This document shows positions 1-8,418 of a stretch of 64,000 nt of DNA, piece by piece. The DNA is from Pseudomonas sp. GM18 (GTDB taxonomy: Bacteria; Pseudomonadota; Gammaproteobacteria; Pseudomonadales; Pseudomonadaceae), in the NCBI RefSeq assembly GCF_000282195.1, contig NZ_AKJT01000005.1:53639-117638 (forward strand), given 5' to 3'. The stretch's first letter is position 1. The number at the start of each line of letters is the position of its first letter. The translations under genes and the position numbers were made by a program. The notes under the pieces were generated by a model that saw nothing but the letters and a program-made list of their open reading frames with translations, made no database searches and was not told where the DNA came from.

Positions 1-284
1 TGGGCGCGCGACCATGGCATATCGCGACTTTACTGGTGCTGGAAGCGTTTGCCCTGGCGCTGTCGGGAGTGATTGCCGGCGTGGCGCTGCTGTATGTGGG
101 CATCGCCGTGGCGCAGGGTTACGTGCAGTCGAATTACGGTTTGTACCTGCCGCTGGCCTGGCCAAGCGAATATGAATGGACGCTGCTCGGTGGCATCCTG
201 ATCGCCGCGCTGCTGATGGGCAGCGTGCCGGCCTGGCGCGCCTATCGCCAATCCTTGGCCGATGGCCTGTCGATCCGCTTATGA
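1..284 (+). CDS. ABC transporter permease, FtsX/MacB type (C-terminal part only)
   Basis: The reading frame is open from the left edge, so only the last ~94 residues are visible. Two hydrophobic segments (about residues 13-34 and 56-78 of the visible part) separated by a short polar loop, and the ending with Ala-Tyr-Arg-Gln-Ser-Leu, are typical of the last two membrane helices of FtsX-like permeases. The stop overlaps the start of the DUF3299 gene (ATGA type overlap), so the two are translationally coupled. In other pseudomonads, permease plus DUF3299 partners belong to a Zur-regulated ABC locus linked to zinc. That role is inferred here because the ATPase and binding protein lie outside the window. 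Confidence 0.75.
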   Translation, partial: GARPWHIATLLVLEAFALALSGVIAGVALLYVGIAVAQGYVQSNYGLYLPLAWPSEYEWTLLGGILIAALLMGSVPAWRAYRQSLADGLSIRL

Positions 285-814
285 GGACGTTGAAAATGCC
301 CCGCGTGCTGCTTGCGCTGTTGATGCTGGTCGCTCTGCCGCTGTGGGCGGCCGAGCCGAAAGACCTGACCTGGTCGGAAATGATCCCGCCGGATGCCCCA
401 CCGGAAGTGCCGAACATGACGCCACTGCACGACCTGTCGAAGATGAGCGACGCGTTGTCCGCAGAGTCGGCGCCGGCCGCCAAACAGGACATGCCAAACG
501 CGCCGGTGGTGAAAAGCCTCGATGGCCAGAACATTCGCTTGCCGGGGTACATCGTGCCGCTGGAAGTCAGTGAAGAAGGCCGCACCACCGATTTTCTGCT
601 GGTGCCGTATTTCGGCGCCTGCATCCACGTACCGCCGCCGCCGTCGAACCAGATCGTGCACGTCAAAAGCGAAGTCGGCGTGAAGCTTGATGAGCTGTAT
701 CAGCCGTACTGGGTCGAGGGTGCGTTGCAGGTCAAGGCGTCCACCAGCGAATTGGCGGATGCCGGGTATCAGATGGAGGCGCAGAAGATTTATGTGTATG
801 AACTGCCGGAGTGA
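281..814 (+). CDS. DUF3299 periplasmic protein
   Basis: The product is 177 residues. The N-terminus (Met-Arg-Thr-Leu-Lys, then a Leu/Val/Ala core ending in Trp-Ala-Ala) is a Sec signal peptide, so the mature protein should be periplasmic. The core contains the DUF3299 signature Leu-Pro-Gly-Tyr-Ile-Val-Pro-Leu followed by a Gly-Ala-Cys-Ile-His-Val-Pro-Pro-Pro-Pro segment with one Cys and one His that could bind metal. The start at 281 overlaps the stop of the upstream permease. An in-frame upstream extension lies inside the permease gene and was rejected. The context suggests an accessory protein of a metal-related ABC system. The biochemical function of the family is unknown. Confidence 0.85.
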   Translation: MRTLKMPRVLLALLMLVALPLWAAEPKDLTWSEMIPPDAPPEVPNMTPLHDLSKMSDALSAESAPAAKQDMPNAPVVKSLDGQNIRLPGYIVPLEVSEEGRTTDFLLVPYFGACIHVPPPPSNQIVHVKSEVGVKLDELYQPYWVEGALQVKASTSELADAGYQMEAQKIYVYELPE

Positions 815-848
815 ATCCTCCAGTCATTCGTATCGTTGACATCGCCAG

Positions 849-923
849 GATCGCAGCCTTCGGCGGCTCCTACAGGATCGGGTTTTCACTCGGTCAATGT
901 AGGAGCTGCCGAAGGCTGCGATC
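849..923. repeat. Inverted pair of Pseudomonas REP elements (GTAGGAGC type)
   Basis: Two 26-base arms (849-874 and 898-923) are inverted copies of the motif TGTAGGAGCTGCCGAAGGCT with its continuation GCGATC, and they differ at only one position. They are separated by 23 bases. This is a common fluorescens-group extragenic palindrome. It lies between the DUF3299 gene and ompW and could form a long stem in the transcript. Confidence 0.8.
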
Positions 924-1024
924 TTTTAGGGGCATCACTGTTTCGTTGAGCTGAGTCAAAAGACCGTATCAGTTGGATCCCTACCATTGGACATCAAACA
1001 TTTTTAACGTCCTTTGGAGCCCCC

Positions 1025-1723
1025 ATGCACAAGTCCCTGCTCAGCGCTTCGCTGCTTGCCCTCGCGCTCACAGCCCCGCTCGCCCATGCCCACACCGCCG
1101 GCGACATCATCGTTCGGGCCGGTGCGATCACCGTGAATCCGACGGCCGACAGCTCCAGCGTCAAGGTCGATCAAGGCCCGCTGAAGGGCGCTGATCTGGG
1201 TGGCAAGGCCACCATGAGCAGCGACACGCAACTGGGCCTGAACTTCGCCTACATGATCACCAACAACCTGGGGATCGAACTGCTGGCGGCTTCGCCGTTC
1301 GAGCATGACGTGAAGCTCAAAGGCACCGCGCTCGACGCCGCCAACGGCAAACTCGGCACCCTGAAACACCTGCCGCCGACCCTGAGCCTGGTCTACTACC
1401 CGCTGGATTCCAAGTCCGCATTCCAGCCGTATATCGGCGGCGGTATCAACTACACCTGGATCTACGACGAGCACGTCGGCAGCGAAGCCAGCGCCAATGG
1501 CTTCAGCAACTTCAAGGCGAATAACTCCTGGGGCCTGGCCTGGCAGGTCGGTGCCGATTACATGCTCACCGACAACGTGATGATCAACGCCCAGGTGCGC
1601 TACATCGACATCGACACCCGTGCCACCGTCGAGAACAACGCCGTGGCCCCGGGCACCCGCGCACGGGTGAACGTGGACGTCGATCCGTTCATCTACATGG
1701 TCGGCCTGGGTTACAAGTTCTAA
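1025..1723 (+). CDS. ompW: Outer membrane protein OmpW family
   Basis: The product is 232 residues. A signal peptide of about 22 residues ends in Ala-His-Ala, and the mature protein starts with the OmpW-like stretch Gly-Asp-Ile-Ile-Val-Arg-Ala-Gly. The rest alternates polar and hydrophobic residues as in an eight-stranded beta barrel and finishes with Gly-Leu-Gly-Tyr-Lys-Phe, the aromatic C-terminus recognised by the BAM complex. The segment Gly-Gly-Gly-Ile-Asn-Tyr-Thr is the conserved mid-barrel motif. The ATG has a GGAG ribosome site about 7 bases upstream. The family forms small hydrophobic-substrate pores linked to stress adaptation. The gene stands alone and ends before a bidirectional terminator. 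Confidence 0.93.
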   Translation: MHKSLLSASLLALALTAPLAHAHTAGDIIVRAGAITVNPTADSSSVKVDQGPLKGADLGGKATMSSDTQLGLNFAYMITNNLGIELLAASPFEHDVKLKGTALDAANGKLGTLKHLPPTLSLVYYPLDSKSAFQPYIGGGINYTWIYDEHVGSEASANGFSNFKANNSWGLAWQVGADYMLTDNVMINAQVRYIDIDTRATVENNAVAPGTRARVNVDVDPFIYMVGLGYKF

Positions 1724-1855
1724 AGAACGTTCACGTGGTGGTGAATGAGGCGTTGTGACGGCCAGACTCAAACTGATGGCGACCGATACGCGGTCGACCG
1801 GGAGCAAAACTCCCCCGTCACGGGGATTGCATCAGCGATAACGCAAATTCCAGCC

Positions 1856-1888
1856 GTGAAAAAGGCGCCTTCAAGGCGCCTTTTTCAC
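1856..1888. terminator. Bidirectional intrinsic terminator
   Basis: A perfect 16-bp inverted repeat GTGAAAAAGGCGCCTT with its complement is centred at 1872, with A-runs on one side and T-runs on the other. It lies between convergent genes (ompW and the minus-strand epimerase gene) and can serve both. Confidence 0.88.
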
Positions 1889-1902
1889 AGCGGTGTAAAA
1901 CC

Positions 1903-2832
1903 TCAGTGCCCCAACAACCGCGCCAGGCCAACGCTCATCGGCGTCTGCTCCGGGTAGGTGAACCGCTCCAGTAAACGCCGGTTATTCGCTCGTGAATGGC
2001 GGATGTCACCGGAACGCGCCGGGCCGTAGCTTACGGGCGGCAGCTTGCCGACCACGGCTTCAAGGGCTTCAAGCATCTGCTTGAGAGTTGTCGCCTGATT
2101 CCAGCCGACATTCACCGCCCCGACCTCGACCTGCGGTTTCTCGATGGCTTGCACCAGCACGTCCACCAGGTCCTCGACGTAGACAAAATCGCGCGTCTGC
2201 TCGCCATCACCAAACACGGTGATCGGCAGGCCTTTCTGCGCTCGCTCGCTGAAAATGCTGATCACACCGGAGTACGGCGAGGACGGATCCTGGCGCGGGC
2301 CGAATATATTGAAGAAGCGGAAAATCACCGGTTCCAGACCATGCTGGCGGCGATAGAAATCGAAGTAATGCTCGCTCGCCAACTTGTCCACCGCATACGG
2401 CGTCAACGGTGCCTTGGGCGTGTCTTCGTCGATCGACTCGCCTTCGCCATTGTTGCCATAGACCGCTGCGCTGGACGCGTACAACACGCGTTTGACACCG
2501 GCCTGACGCATGGCTTCGCAGACGTTCAGCGAGCCGATGAAGTTGCTCTGGTGAGTTTTCACCGGATCGTCCACCGAAGCCTGCACCGAAGCCACCGCGG
2601 CCAGATGCGCCACCGCGCTGCAACCGAGCATCGCCTGCGCCACCAGGGCGGCATCGGCGACGTCGCCTTCGATCAGTTCGACGAGGGGATTGTCCATCGG
2701 CAGGTTGCTGCGTTTGCCGGTGGACAGGTCATCGAGAATCCGCACCGAATGCCCTTTGGCGAGCAAGGCATCGGTCAGGTGCGAACCGATGAAACCGGCG
2801 CCGCCGGTGATTAAAACAGGGCCGTCAGCCAT
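1903..2832 (-). CDS. NAD-dependent epimerase/dehydratase (extended SDR)
   Basis: The product is 309 residues. The N-terminal Gly-Gly-Ala-Gly-Phe-Ile-Gly is the Rossmann NAD(P) motif (residues 10-16). The catalytic Tyr-x-x-x-Lys appears as Tyr-Ala-Val-Asp-Lys, preceded by the Ser-Ser-Ala-Ala-Val-Tyr-Gly segment. The Arg-Phe-Phe-Asn-Ile-Phe-Gly-Pro-Arg motif is typical of UDP-sugar 4-epimerases (GalE/WbpP-like). Substrate is probably a nucleotide-activated sugar used for LPS or exopolysaccharide, but the exact sugar cannot be read from sequence. Its start overlaps the stop of the upstream RmlD-like gene by 8 bases, so the two form an operon. Confidence 0.88.
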   Translation of the reverse strand: MADGPVLITGGAGFIGSHLTDALLAKGHSVRILDDLSTGKRSNLPMDNPLVELIEGDVADAALVAQAMLGCSAVAHLAAVASVQASVDDPVKTHQSNFIGSLNVCEAMRQAGVKRVLYASSAAVYGNNGEGESIDEDTPKAPLTPYAVDKLASEHYFDFYRRQHGLEPVIFRFFNIFGPRQDPSSPYSGVISIFSERAQKGLPITVFGDGEQTRDFVYVEDLVDVLVQAIEKPQVEVGAVNVGWNQATTLKQMLEALEAVVGKLPPVSYGPARSGDIRHSRANNRRLLERFTYPEQTPMSVGLARLLGH

Positions 2833-3709
2833 GGCGATAAAACCTATCCAGTAAGCCCGGGAGTGCCGCGCGCCAGGCGCGGGGCTTGATCCCGAAAGTG
2901 TGCAGAATTTTCTTGCAGGCCAGCACCGCGTGTTGCGGTTCTTCGGCAGCGTCGGGCCGCGCGGCGTGAGCCTGGGCGGTCGGCGCTTCGATGGCCAGCG
3001 GATGCAGGGCGCGAGCTTCAGTCAGAATCGCCTGCCCCAGTGCCAGCGGCGTGGTCGCCTCATGCCCGGCGTAGTGGTAAGTGCCCCACAGCGGCGCCGC
3101 GCAATCGAGTTGCTTGAGCACCGAGATGATCACCCGGGCGGCGTCGTCCACCGGCGTCGGATTACCGCGGCGATCATCGGCCAACAGCAGTTCTTCGGCT
3201 TTCTCGGCCCGGGCCAGGAATCGCCCGAGGGTGCCGTCGGGGCTGTCGTCGAGCAGCCAGCCGAAACGCAGCAACACGTGCTGCGGACAGGTGGCGCGCA
3301 CGCTTTGCTCGATGCGCCACAAGGCCTGACCGCGCAGGCCCAACGGTACCGGTTCGTCTTTTTCGCTGTAGGCGGTCGCCCGGGAGCCATCGAACACGCG
3401 ATAACTCGACGGTTGCAGCAGCACGATGTTGTGATGCTGGCACAGCTCGGCCAGACGCTCGATGGCGCGCTCCTGCCCGGCCAGACGCTGCTCGCTGACG
3501 GTCTCCGCCTGGAACCAGTCGAAATAGTAGGCGAGATTGATCAACGCATCCGGACGGGTATCGTCGAGCAGTTGCGTCAGGCTCGCGGCGTCCCAGCCGT
3601 CTTGTGGTGGGCGGGGGGCGAGGAAACCGATGTCTTCCTCCGCACCGAGGCGAATCAGCGCCTGCCCAAGGGCATTTCCGCCGCCCAGTAACATAAGGCG
3701 CATTCGCAT
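2825..3709 (-). CDS. RmlD-like sugar nucleotide-binding protein
   Basis: The product is 294 residues, with an N-terminal Gly-Gly-Gly-Asn-Ala-Leu-Gly dinucleotide motif and the segments Asp-Ala-Leu-Ile-Asn-Leu-Ala and Pro-Ser-Ser-Tyr-Arg-Val-Phe-Asp-Gly that match dTDP-4-dehydrorhamnose reductase-like proteins. The catalytic Tyr-x-x-x-Lys of RmlD is not obvious (Ala-Thr-Ala-Tyr-Ser-Glu-Lys is the closest), so activity as a true reductase is uncertain. The gene is first in a two-gene operon with the downstream SDR gene. No clear Shine-Dalgarno sequence precedes the ATG at 3709, and a second ATG two codons later is equally possible. Confidence 0.8.
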   Translation of the reverse strand: MRMRLMLLGGGNALGQALIRLGAEEDIGFLAPRPPQDGWDAASLTQLLDDTRPDALINLAYYFDWFQAETVSEQRLAGQERAIERLAELCQHHNIVLLQPSSYRVFDGSRATAYSEKDEPVPLGLRGQALWRIEQSVRATCPQHVLLRFGWLLDDSPDGTLGRFLARAEKAEELLLADDRRGNPTPVDDAARVIISVLKQLDCAAPLWGTYHYAGHEATTPLALGQAILTEARALHPLAIEAPTAQAHAARPDAAEEPQHAVLACKKILHTFGIKPRAWRAALPGLLDRFYRHG

Positions 3710-3934
3710 AGAGTCAGCAGGCCCAGTCTGATTGGAACGATGGCTTTATCGACAGCGCCCGCAGGCGATGTCCTCAATAATTGCCGGAATCGTTGCATTT
3801 TGCGGGTTTAGTGCGCAACCGTCATCCGTAAAGTGTAGTTCCCGAGGATTTGTGGTGCTGCTACGGGCCTCAGGATCAACACAGACCCTGAGCGGTACTT
3901 GCAACTTCCCCGCCCCACCCGCATAAATTACTTC

Positions 3935-6900
3935 ATGAATCTGCCCATCCCCACGGACGCTGCACTGGCAGGCTTTCACCCCGCCGTCAGCGCCTGGTTC
4001 AGCAACACTTTCGCGACGGCCACCGCCGCCCAGGCCCGGGCGTGGCCGTTGATCCGCCAGCGCCGCTCAACGCTGATTGCCGCGCCCACCGGCTCCGGTA
4101 AAACCCTCACCGCGTTTCTGGCCGTGCTCGACGATCTGGTCCATCGCGGGCTGGAGAACCCGGATGGCCTGCCGGACGAAACCCTGGTGGTCTACGTTTC
4201 GCCGCTCAAGGCGCTGTCCAACGACATCCGGATCAACCTGCAAACCCCGCTGGCCGGCATCACCGAGCAGTTACGCGTGATGGGCCTGCCCGACGTGCCG
4301 ATCAGCACCGCCGTGCGCACCGGCGATACGCCGCAAAAAGACCGCTCGGCCATGCGCAAAACCGCGCCGCACATTCTGGTCACCACCCCGGAATCCCTTT
4401 ACGTGCTCCTTGGCTCTGACTCCGGGCGGCAAATGCTCGGTACCACGCAAACGGTAATCGTCGACGAAATCCACGCCATCGCCGCCAGCAAACGCGGCAG
4501 TCACCTGGCCCTGAGCCTGGAACGTCTGCAAGCGCTTTGCCCGCAACCGCTGGTGCGGATCGGCCTGTCGGCCACGCAAAAGCCCATCGAAGCGGTGTCA
4601 CGCTTTTTGGTCGGCCGCGATCGCGCCTGCGAAATCATCGACATCGGTCACGCCCGCCCACGGGATCTCGATATAGAAGTGCCGCCGGTGCCGTTGTCGG
4701 CGGTAATGGCCAATGACGTATGGGAGCTGGTCTACGACCGCCTCGCCGCCCTCGCCCGCGAGCACCGGACCACGCTGATTTTCGTCAACACCCGGCGCCT
4801 GGCCGAACGCCTGAGCCGGCACTTGAGCGAACGCCTCGGCAAAGAGGCCGTGGCCGCCCACCATGGCAGCCTGGCCAAGGAATTTCGCCTCGACGCCGAG
4901 CAACGGCTCAAGCGCGGCGAGCTGCAAGTGCTGATCGCCACCGCCTCGCTGGAGTTGGGGATCGACATTGGCGACGTCGACCTGGTGTGCCAGATCGCTT
5001 CGCCGCGCTCGATTGCCGGTTTTCTGCAACGGGTCGGCCGCTCCGGGCACCAGGTTGGCGGCACGCCCAAGGGCCGGTTGTTCGCCACCACCCGCGACGA
5101 CCTGATCGAATGCGCCGCCCTGCTCGATTGCGTGCGCCGTGGCGAACTCGACACCTTGCAGATCCCCGAAGCGCCGCTGGACGTGCTGGCCCAACAGATC
5201 ATCGCCGAGGTCAGCTGCCAGGAATGGCAGGAACAGGCCCTGCTGCAGATGCTGCGCAACGCCTCGCCTTACGCCAGGCTCGACGAAAAACATTACCAAT
5301 CGCTGCTGCACATGCTCGCCGAGGGCTACAACGGTCGCCAGGGCATCCGCAGCGCTTACCTGCACCGGGACGCTGTAAGCCACACCTTGCGCGGTCGTCG
5401 GGGCGCCAAGCTGACCGCCGTAACCAGCGGCGGGACAATTCCGGACAACGCCGACTACAGCGTGTTGCTGGAGCCTCAGGGGCTGAACATCGGCAGCGTC
5501 AACGAAGACTTCGCGGTGGAAAGCATCGCCGGGGATATCTTTCAGCTGGGCAATACCTCGTACCGAATCCTGCGGGTCGAAACCGGCAAGGTCCGGGTCG
5601 AAGACGCTCAGGGTCAGCCGCCGACCATTCCGTTCTGGCTCGGCGAAGCACCCGGTCGCAGCAATGAACTGTCGTTCGCCGTGGCCCGCCTGCAAGCACA
5701 ACTCGATGATCTGCTCGCTGCCACACCCGGTAATCTGCAACCGGCGCTCGACTGGCTGACCGACACCCTTGGCCTGAACCTCGCCAGCGCCGAGCAACTG
5801 ATCGACTACCTGGCCCGGGCCCGCCTGACCCTCGGTGCCTTGCCGTCGCAAGACACACTGGTGATGGAGCGGTTTTTCGACGAGTCCGGCGGTACGCAAC
5901 TGATCATCCACTCGCCGCTCGGCAGCCGCATCAATCGCGCCTGGGGCCTGGCCCTGCGCAAGCGTTTCTGCCGCACCTTCAACTTCGAATTGCAGGCCGC
6001 CGCCAGCGAAGACGCCATCGTGCTGTCGCTGTCCACCAGCCACAGCTTCGAGCTGGACGACGTGTGGCGCTACCTGCACAGCAACAGTGCTGAACATATC
6101 CTGACTCAAGCAGTGCTCGAGGCCCCGCTGTTCGGCGTGCGCTGGCGCTGGAATGCCGGGGTCGCCCTCGCGCTGCCACGCTACAGCGGCGGCCGCAAAG
6201 TACCGCCGCAGATCCAGCGGATGAAAAGCGAAGACCTGATCGCCAGCGTGTTTCCCGATCAGATCGCCTGCGTGGAAAACCTCGCCGGCGAGCGCGAGAT
6301 TCCCGACCATCCGCTGGTGGAACAAACCCTCGACGACTGCCTGCACGAGGCCATGGACAGCGAAGGCTGGCTGGCGCTGTTGCGACGTATGGAGCAGGGC
6401 GACATTCGCCTGATCAGCCGTGATTTGCCGGCGCCTTCGCCACTGGCGGCAGAAATCCTCAGCGCCCGCCCCTACACCTTCCTCGACGACGCGCCGCTGG
6501 AAGAACGCCGTACTCAGGCGGTGCTCAACCGCCGCTGGAGCGATCCGCAGTCCACCGATGACCTCGGCGCGCTGGACGCCGAGGCGATTGCCGCCGTGCG
6601 CGACGAAGCCTGGCCAACGCCAACCGGCCTTGATGAAATGCATGAGGCCTTGATGAGCCTGGCGTGTATTACCGAAAGCGAGGCCCAGGCCAACCCCAAT
6701 TGGCTCGAGTGGCTGAACACCCTGGCCGACAGTGGCCGCGCCAGCCGCTTGCAGATCAATGCCGAGCATTCGCTGTGGTTGGCGCTGGAGCGGCTGACCT
6801 GCCTGCGGGCGATTTATCTACAGGCCACGTTGCAGCCAGCGCTGGAGGCGTTGCCGGGTTTCGATGAAATCTGGGAACCGGACGAAGCGGTGCTGGAAGT

Positions 6901-8266
6901 GATCCGTGCGCGGCTCAGCGCGTTTGGTCCGTTGCCACTGACGGCGATTGCCGAACCGCTTGGATTACCGGCGCTTCAAGTCACTCAGGCCCTGGCGCAA
7001 CTGGAACGCGAAGGTTACGTGCTGCGCGGGCAATTCAGCCCGGGCGCCCGTGAAGAGGAATGGTGCGAACGGCATCTGCTGGCGCGAATTCATCGATACA
7101 CAGTCAAACGGCTGCGGCGGGAAATCGAGCCGGTGGCGTTGCAGGATTTCATGCGTTTTCTGTTCGACTGGCAGCATCTTTCCACCGCAAGCCGAGGCCA
7201 GGGTAGCGCAGTGTTGCCGGCGATCATCAGCCAGTTCGAAGGCTACCCCGCCGCCGCTTCGGCATGGGACAGCGACATTCTGCCGGCGCGGCTCAAAGAC
7301 TATTCGGCGAGCTGGCTGGATGAGTTATGCCGCAGCGGCAAACTGGTCTGGACGCGCCTGACTGCGCGCAACAAGAGCACCGGCACGGCATTGCGCAGCA
7401 CGCCAATTCTGCTGCTGCCGCGTAGTCAGGTCGGGTTGTGGAGCAGCTTGACCGAGCAGACGCCGGTCAGCGAACTGTCGCCCAAAACACAAAAGGTCCA
7501 TGCAGCGCTCAGCCAGCACGGCGCGCTGTTTTTCGATGAGCTGATGCACGAGGCCCATCTGCTGCGCTCGGAACTGGAAATCGCCTTGCAGGAACTGGTG
7601 GGTGCCGGACTGGTAAACGCCGACAGTTTCGCCGGGTTGCGGGCGCTGATCACCCCGGCCAGCAAACGCCAGAATCGTAGCAGCCGACGTGGTCGCGGGG
7701 CGTTTGTCGGCGGCATGGACGATGCCGGGCGCTGGGCGTTGTTGCGTCGTGGTACTGCCGCACCGGTTGTGGATAAGCCGATTGTGGATAAACAACGCCC
7801 GACGTCCACGCCCACAGAAACCCTGGAACACATCGCCATGACCTTGCTGCGCCGTTACGGCGTGGTGTTCTGGCGCGTGCTGGAGCGTGAGGCGGATTGG
7901 TTGCCGAGTTGGCGGGAATTGCTGCGCACGCTCCATCGGCTGGAAGCCCGGGGCGAGATCCGTGGCGGGCGGTTTGTCAGTGGTTTGGCCGGTGAACAGT
8001 TTGCGCTGCCCGAGGCGATCCCGTTGCTGCGCGAAGTCAGGCGGCGCCCGCATGACGGCAGTTTGATCGCGGTGTGCGGGGTGGATCCGCTGAACCTCGC
8101 CGGCACCCTGTTGCCGGGCGCGAAAGTGCCGGCGCTGGCGAGCAATCGACTGGTGTACCGCAACGGCTTGCCGGCCGCCGCCGAAATCGCCGGCAAGCAG
8201 CAGTTCTGGCTGGAGCTGGATCAACAGGCCAGTGCTCAGGTCCGTAGCAAACTGATCCAGCATTGA
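3935..8266 (+). CDS. lhr: Lhr-type superfamily 2 DNA helicase
   Basis: The product is about 1443 residues, the usual length of long Lhr proteins. The Walker A motif Thr-Gly-Ser-Gly-Lys-Thr lies near residue 52-57, motif II Asp-Glu-Ile-His near 177-180, and motif III Ser-Ala-Thr-Gln follows. A second RecA domain ends with Gln-Arg-Val-Gly-Arg-Ser-Gly-His. The region beyond about 450 holds the Lhr core winged helix and beta-barrel domains, and the last ~600 residues form the Lhr C-terminal extension. Lhr proteins are ATP-driven 3'-5' helicases acting in DNA repair. The ATG at 3935 is chosen over an in-frame TTG at 3899 because protein similarity to the family starts just after it. Neither start has a convincing ribosome site. 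The gene is monocistronic and divergent from the sugar genes, across a 225-base spacer in which no clear site was seen. Confidence 0.93.
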   Translation: MNLPIPTDAALAGFHPAVSAWFSNTFATATAAQARAWPLIRQRRSTLIAAPTGSGKTLTAFLAVLDDLVHRGLENPDGLPDETLVVYVSPLKALSNDIRINLQTPLAGITEQLRVMGLPDVPISTAVRTGDTPQKDRSAMRKTAPHILVTTPESLYVLLGSDSGRQMLGTTQTVIVDEIHAIAASKRGSHLALSLERLQALCPQPLVRIGLSATQKPIEAVSRFLVGRDRACEIIDIGHARPRDLDIEVPPVPLSAVMANDVWELVYDRLAALAREHRTTLIFVNTRRLAERLSRHLSERLGKEAVAAHHGSLAKEFRLDAEQRLKRGELQVLIATASLELGIDIGDVDLVCQIASPRSIAGFLQRVGRSGHQVGGTPKGRLFATTRDDLIECAALLDCVRRGELDTLQIPEAPLDVLAQQIIAEVSCQEWQEQALLQMLRNASPYARLDEKHYQSLLHMLAEGYNGRQGIRSAYLHRDAVSHTLRGRRGAKLTAVTSGGTIPDNADYSVLLEPQGLNIGSVNEDFAVESIAGDIFQLGNTSYRILRVETGKVRVEDAQGQPPTIPFWLGEAPGRSNELSFAVARLQAQLDDLLAATPGNLQPALDWLTDTLGLNLASAEQLIDYLARARLTLGALPSQDTLVMERFFDESGGTQLIIHSPLGSRINRAWGLALRKRFCRTFNFELQAAASEDAIVLSLSTSHSFELDDVWRYLHSNSAEHILTQAVLEAPLFGVRWRWNAGVALALPRYSGGRKVPPQIQRMKSEDLIASVFPDQIACVENLAGEREIPDHPLVEQTLDDCLHEAMDSEGWLALLRRMEQGDIRLISRDLPAPSPLAAEILSARPYTFLDDAPLEERRTQAVLNRRWSDPQSTDDLGALDAEAIAAVRDEAWPTPTGLDEMHEALMSLACITESEAQANPNWLEWLNTLADSGRASRLQINAEHSLWLALERLTCLRAIYLQATLQPALEALPGFDEIWEPDEAVLEVIRARLSAFGPLPLTAIAEPLGLPALQVTQALAQLEREGYVLRGQFSPGAREEEWCERHLLARIHRYTVKRLRREIEPVALQDFMRFLFDWQHLSTASRGQGSAVLPAIISQFEGYPAAASAWDSDILPARLKDYSASWLDELCRSGKLVWTRLTARNKSTGTALRSTPILLLPRSQVGLWSSLTEQTPVSELSPKTQKVHAALSQHGALFFDELMHEAHLLRSELEIALQELVGAGLVNADSFAGLRALITPASKRQNRSSRRGRGAFVGGMDDAGRWALLRRGTAAPVVDKPIVDKQRPTSTPTETLEHIAMTLLRRYGVVFWRVLEREADWLPSWRELLRTLHRLEARGEIRGGRFVSGLAGEQFALPEAIPLLREVRRRPHDGSLIAVCGVDPLNLAGTLLPGAKVPALASNRLVYRNGLPAAAEIAGKQQFWLELDQQASAQVRSKLIQH

Positions 8267-8313
8267 TGTTGTCTGGTCCTGCCCCATCCGCGCCAACACA
8301 AATCAGCCCTCGC

Positions 8314-8338
8314 GATATTTGACCTGCACGCAAATATC
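8314..8338. promoter_or_regulatory. Dyad symmetry upstream of MFS gene, candidate operator
   Basis: The arms GATATTTG and CAAATATC (8314-8321 and 8331-8338) form a perfect 8-bp inverted repeat with a 9-base centre, 80 bases before the MFS start and 47 bases after the lhr stop. It is not followed by a T-run, so a terminator is unlikely. The spacing fits a dimeric repressor or activator site. No regulator gene is adjacent. Confidence 0.4.
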
Positions 8339-8418
8339 AAATGCCCACCCCTGTATTTTTCCGCACGACCCAAACCCCGACACTGCGCTCCATCAATCAA
8401 TCCACCGGAGTTGCAGCC

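Noticed and set aside
960..1024. Anr/FNR box upstream of ompW
   Set aside because: The TTGGACATCAA sequence lacks the TTGAT-N4-ATCAA spacing.
4598..6769. 723-codon minus-strand frame inside lhr
   Set aside because: It overlaps the helicase core with all motifs; the antisense product has low-complexity Gln/Gly/Val composition and no domain.
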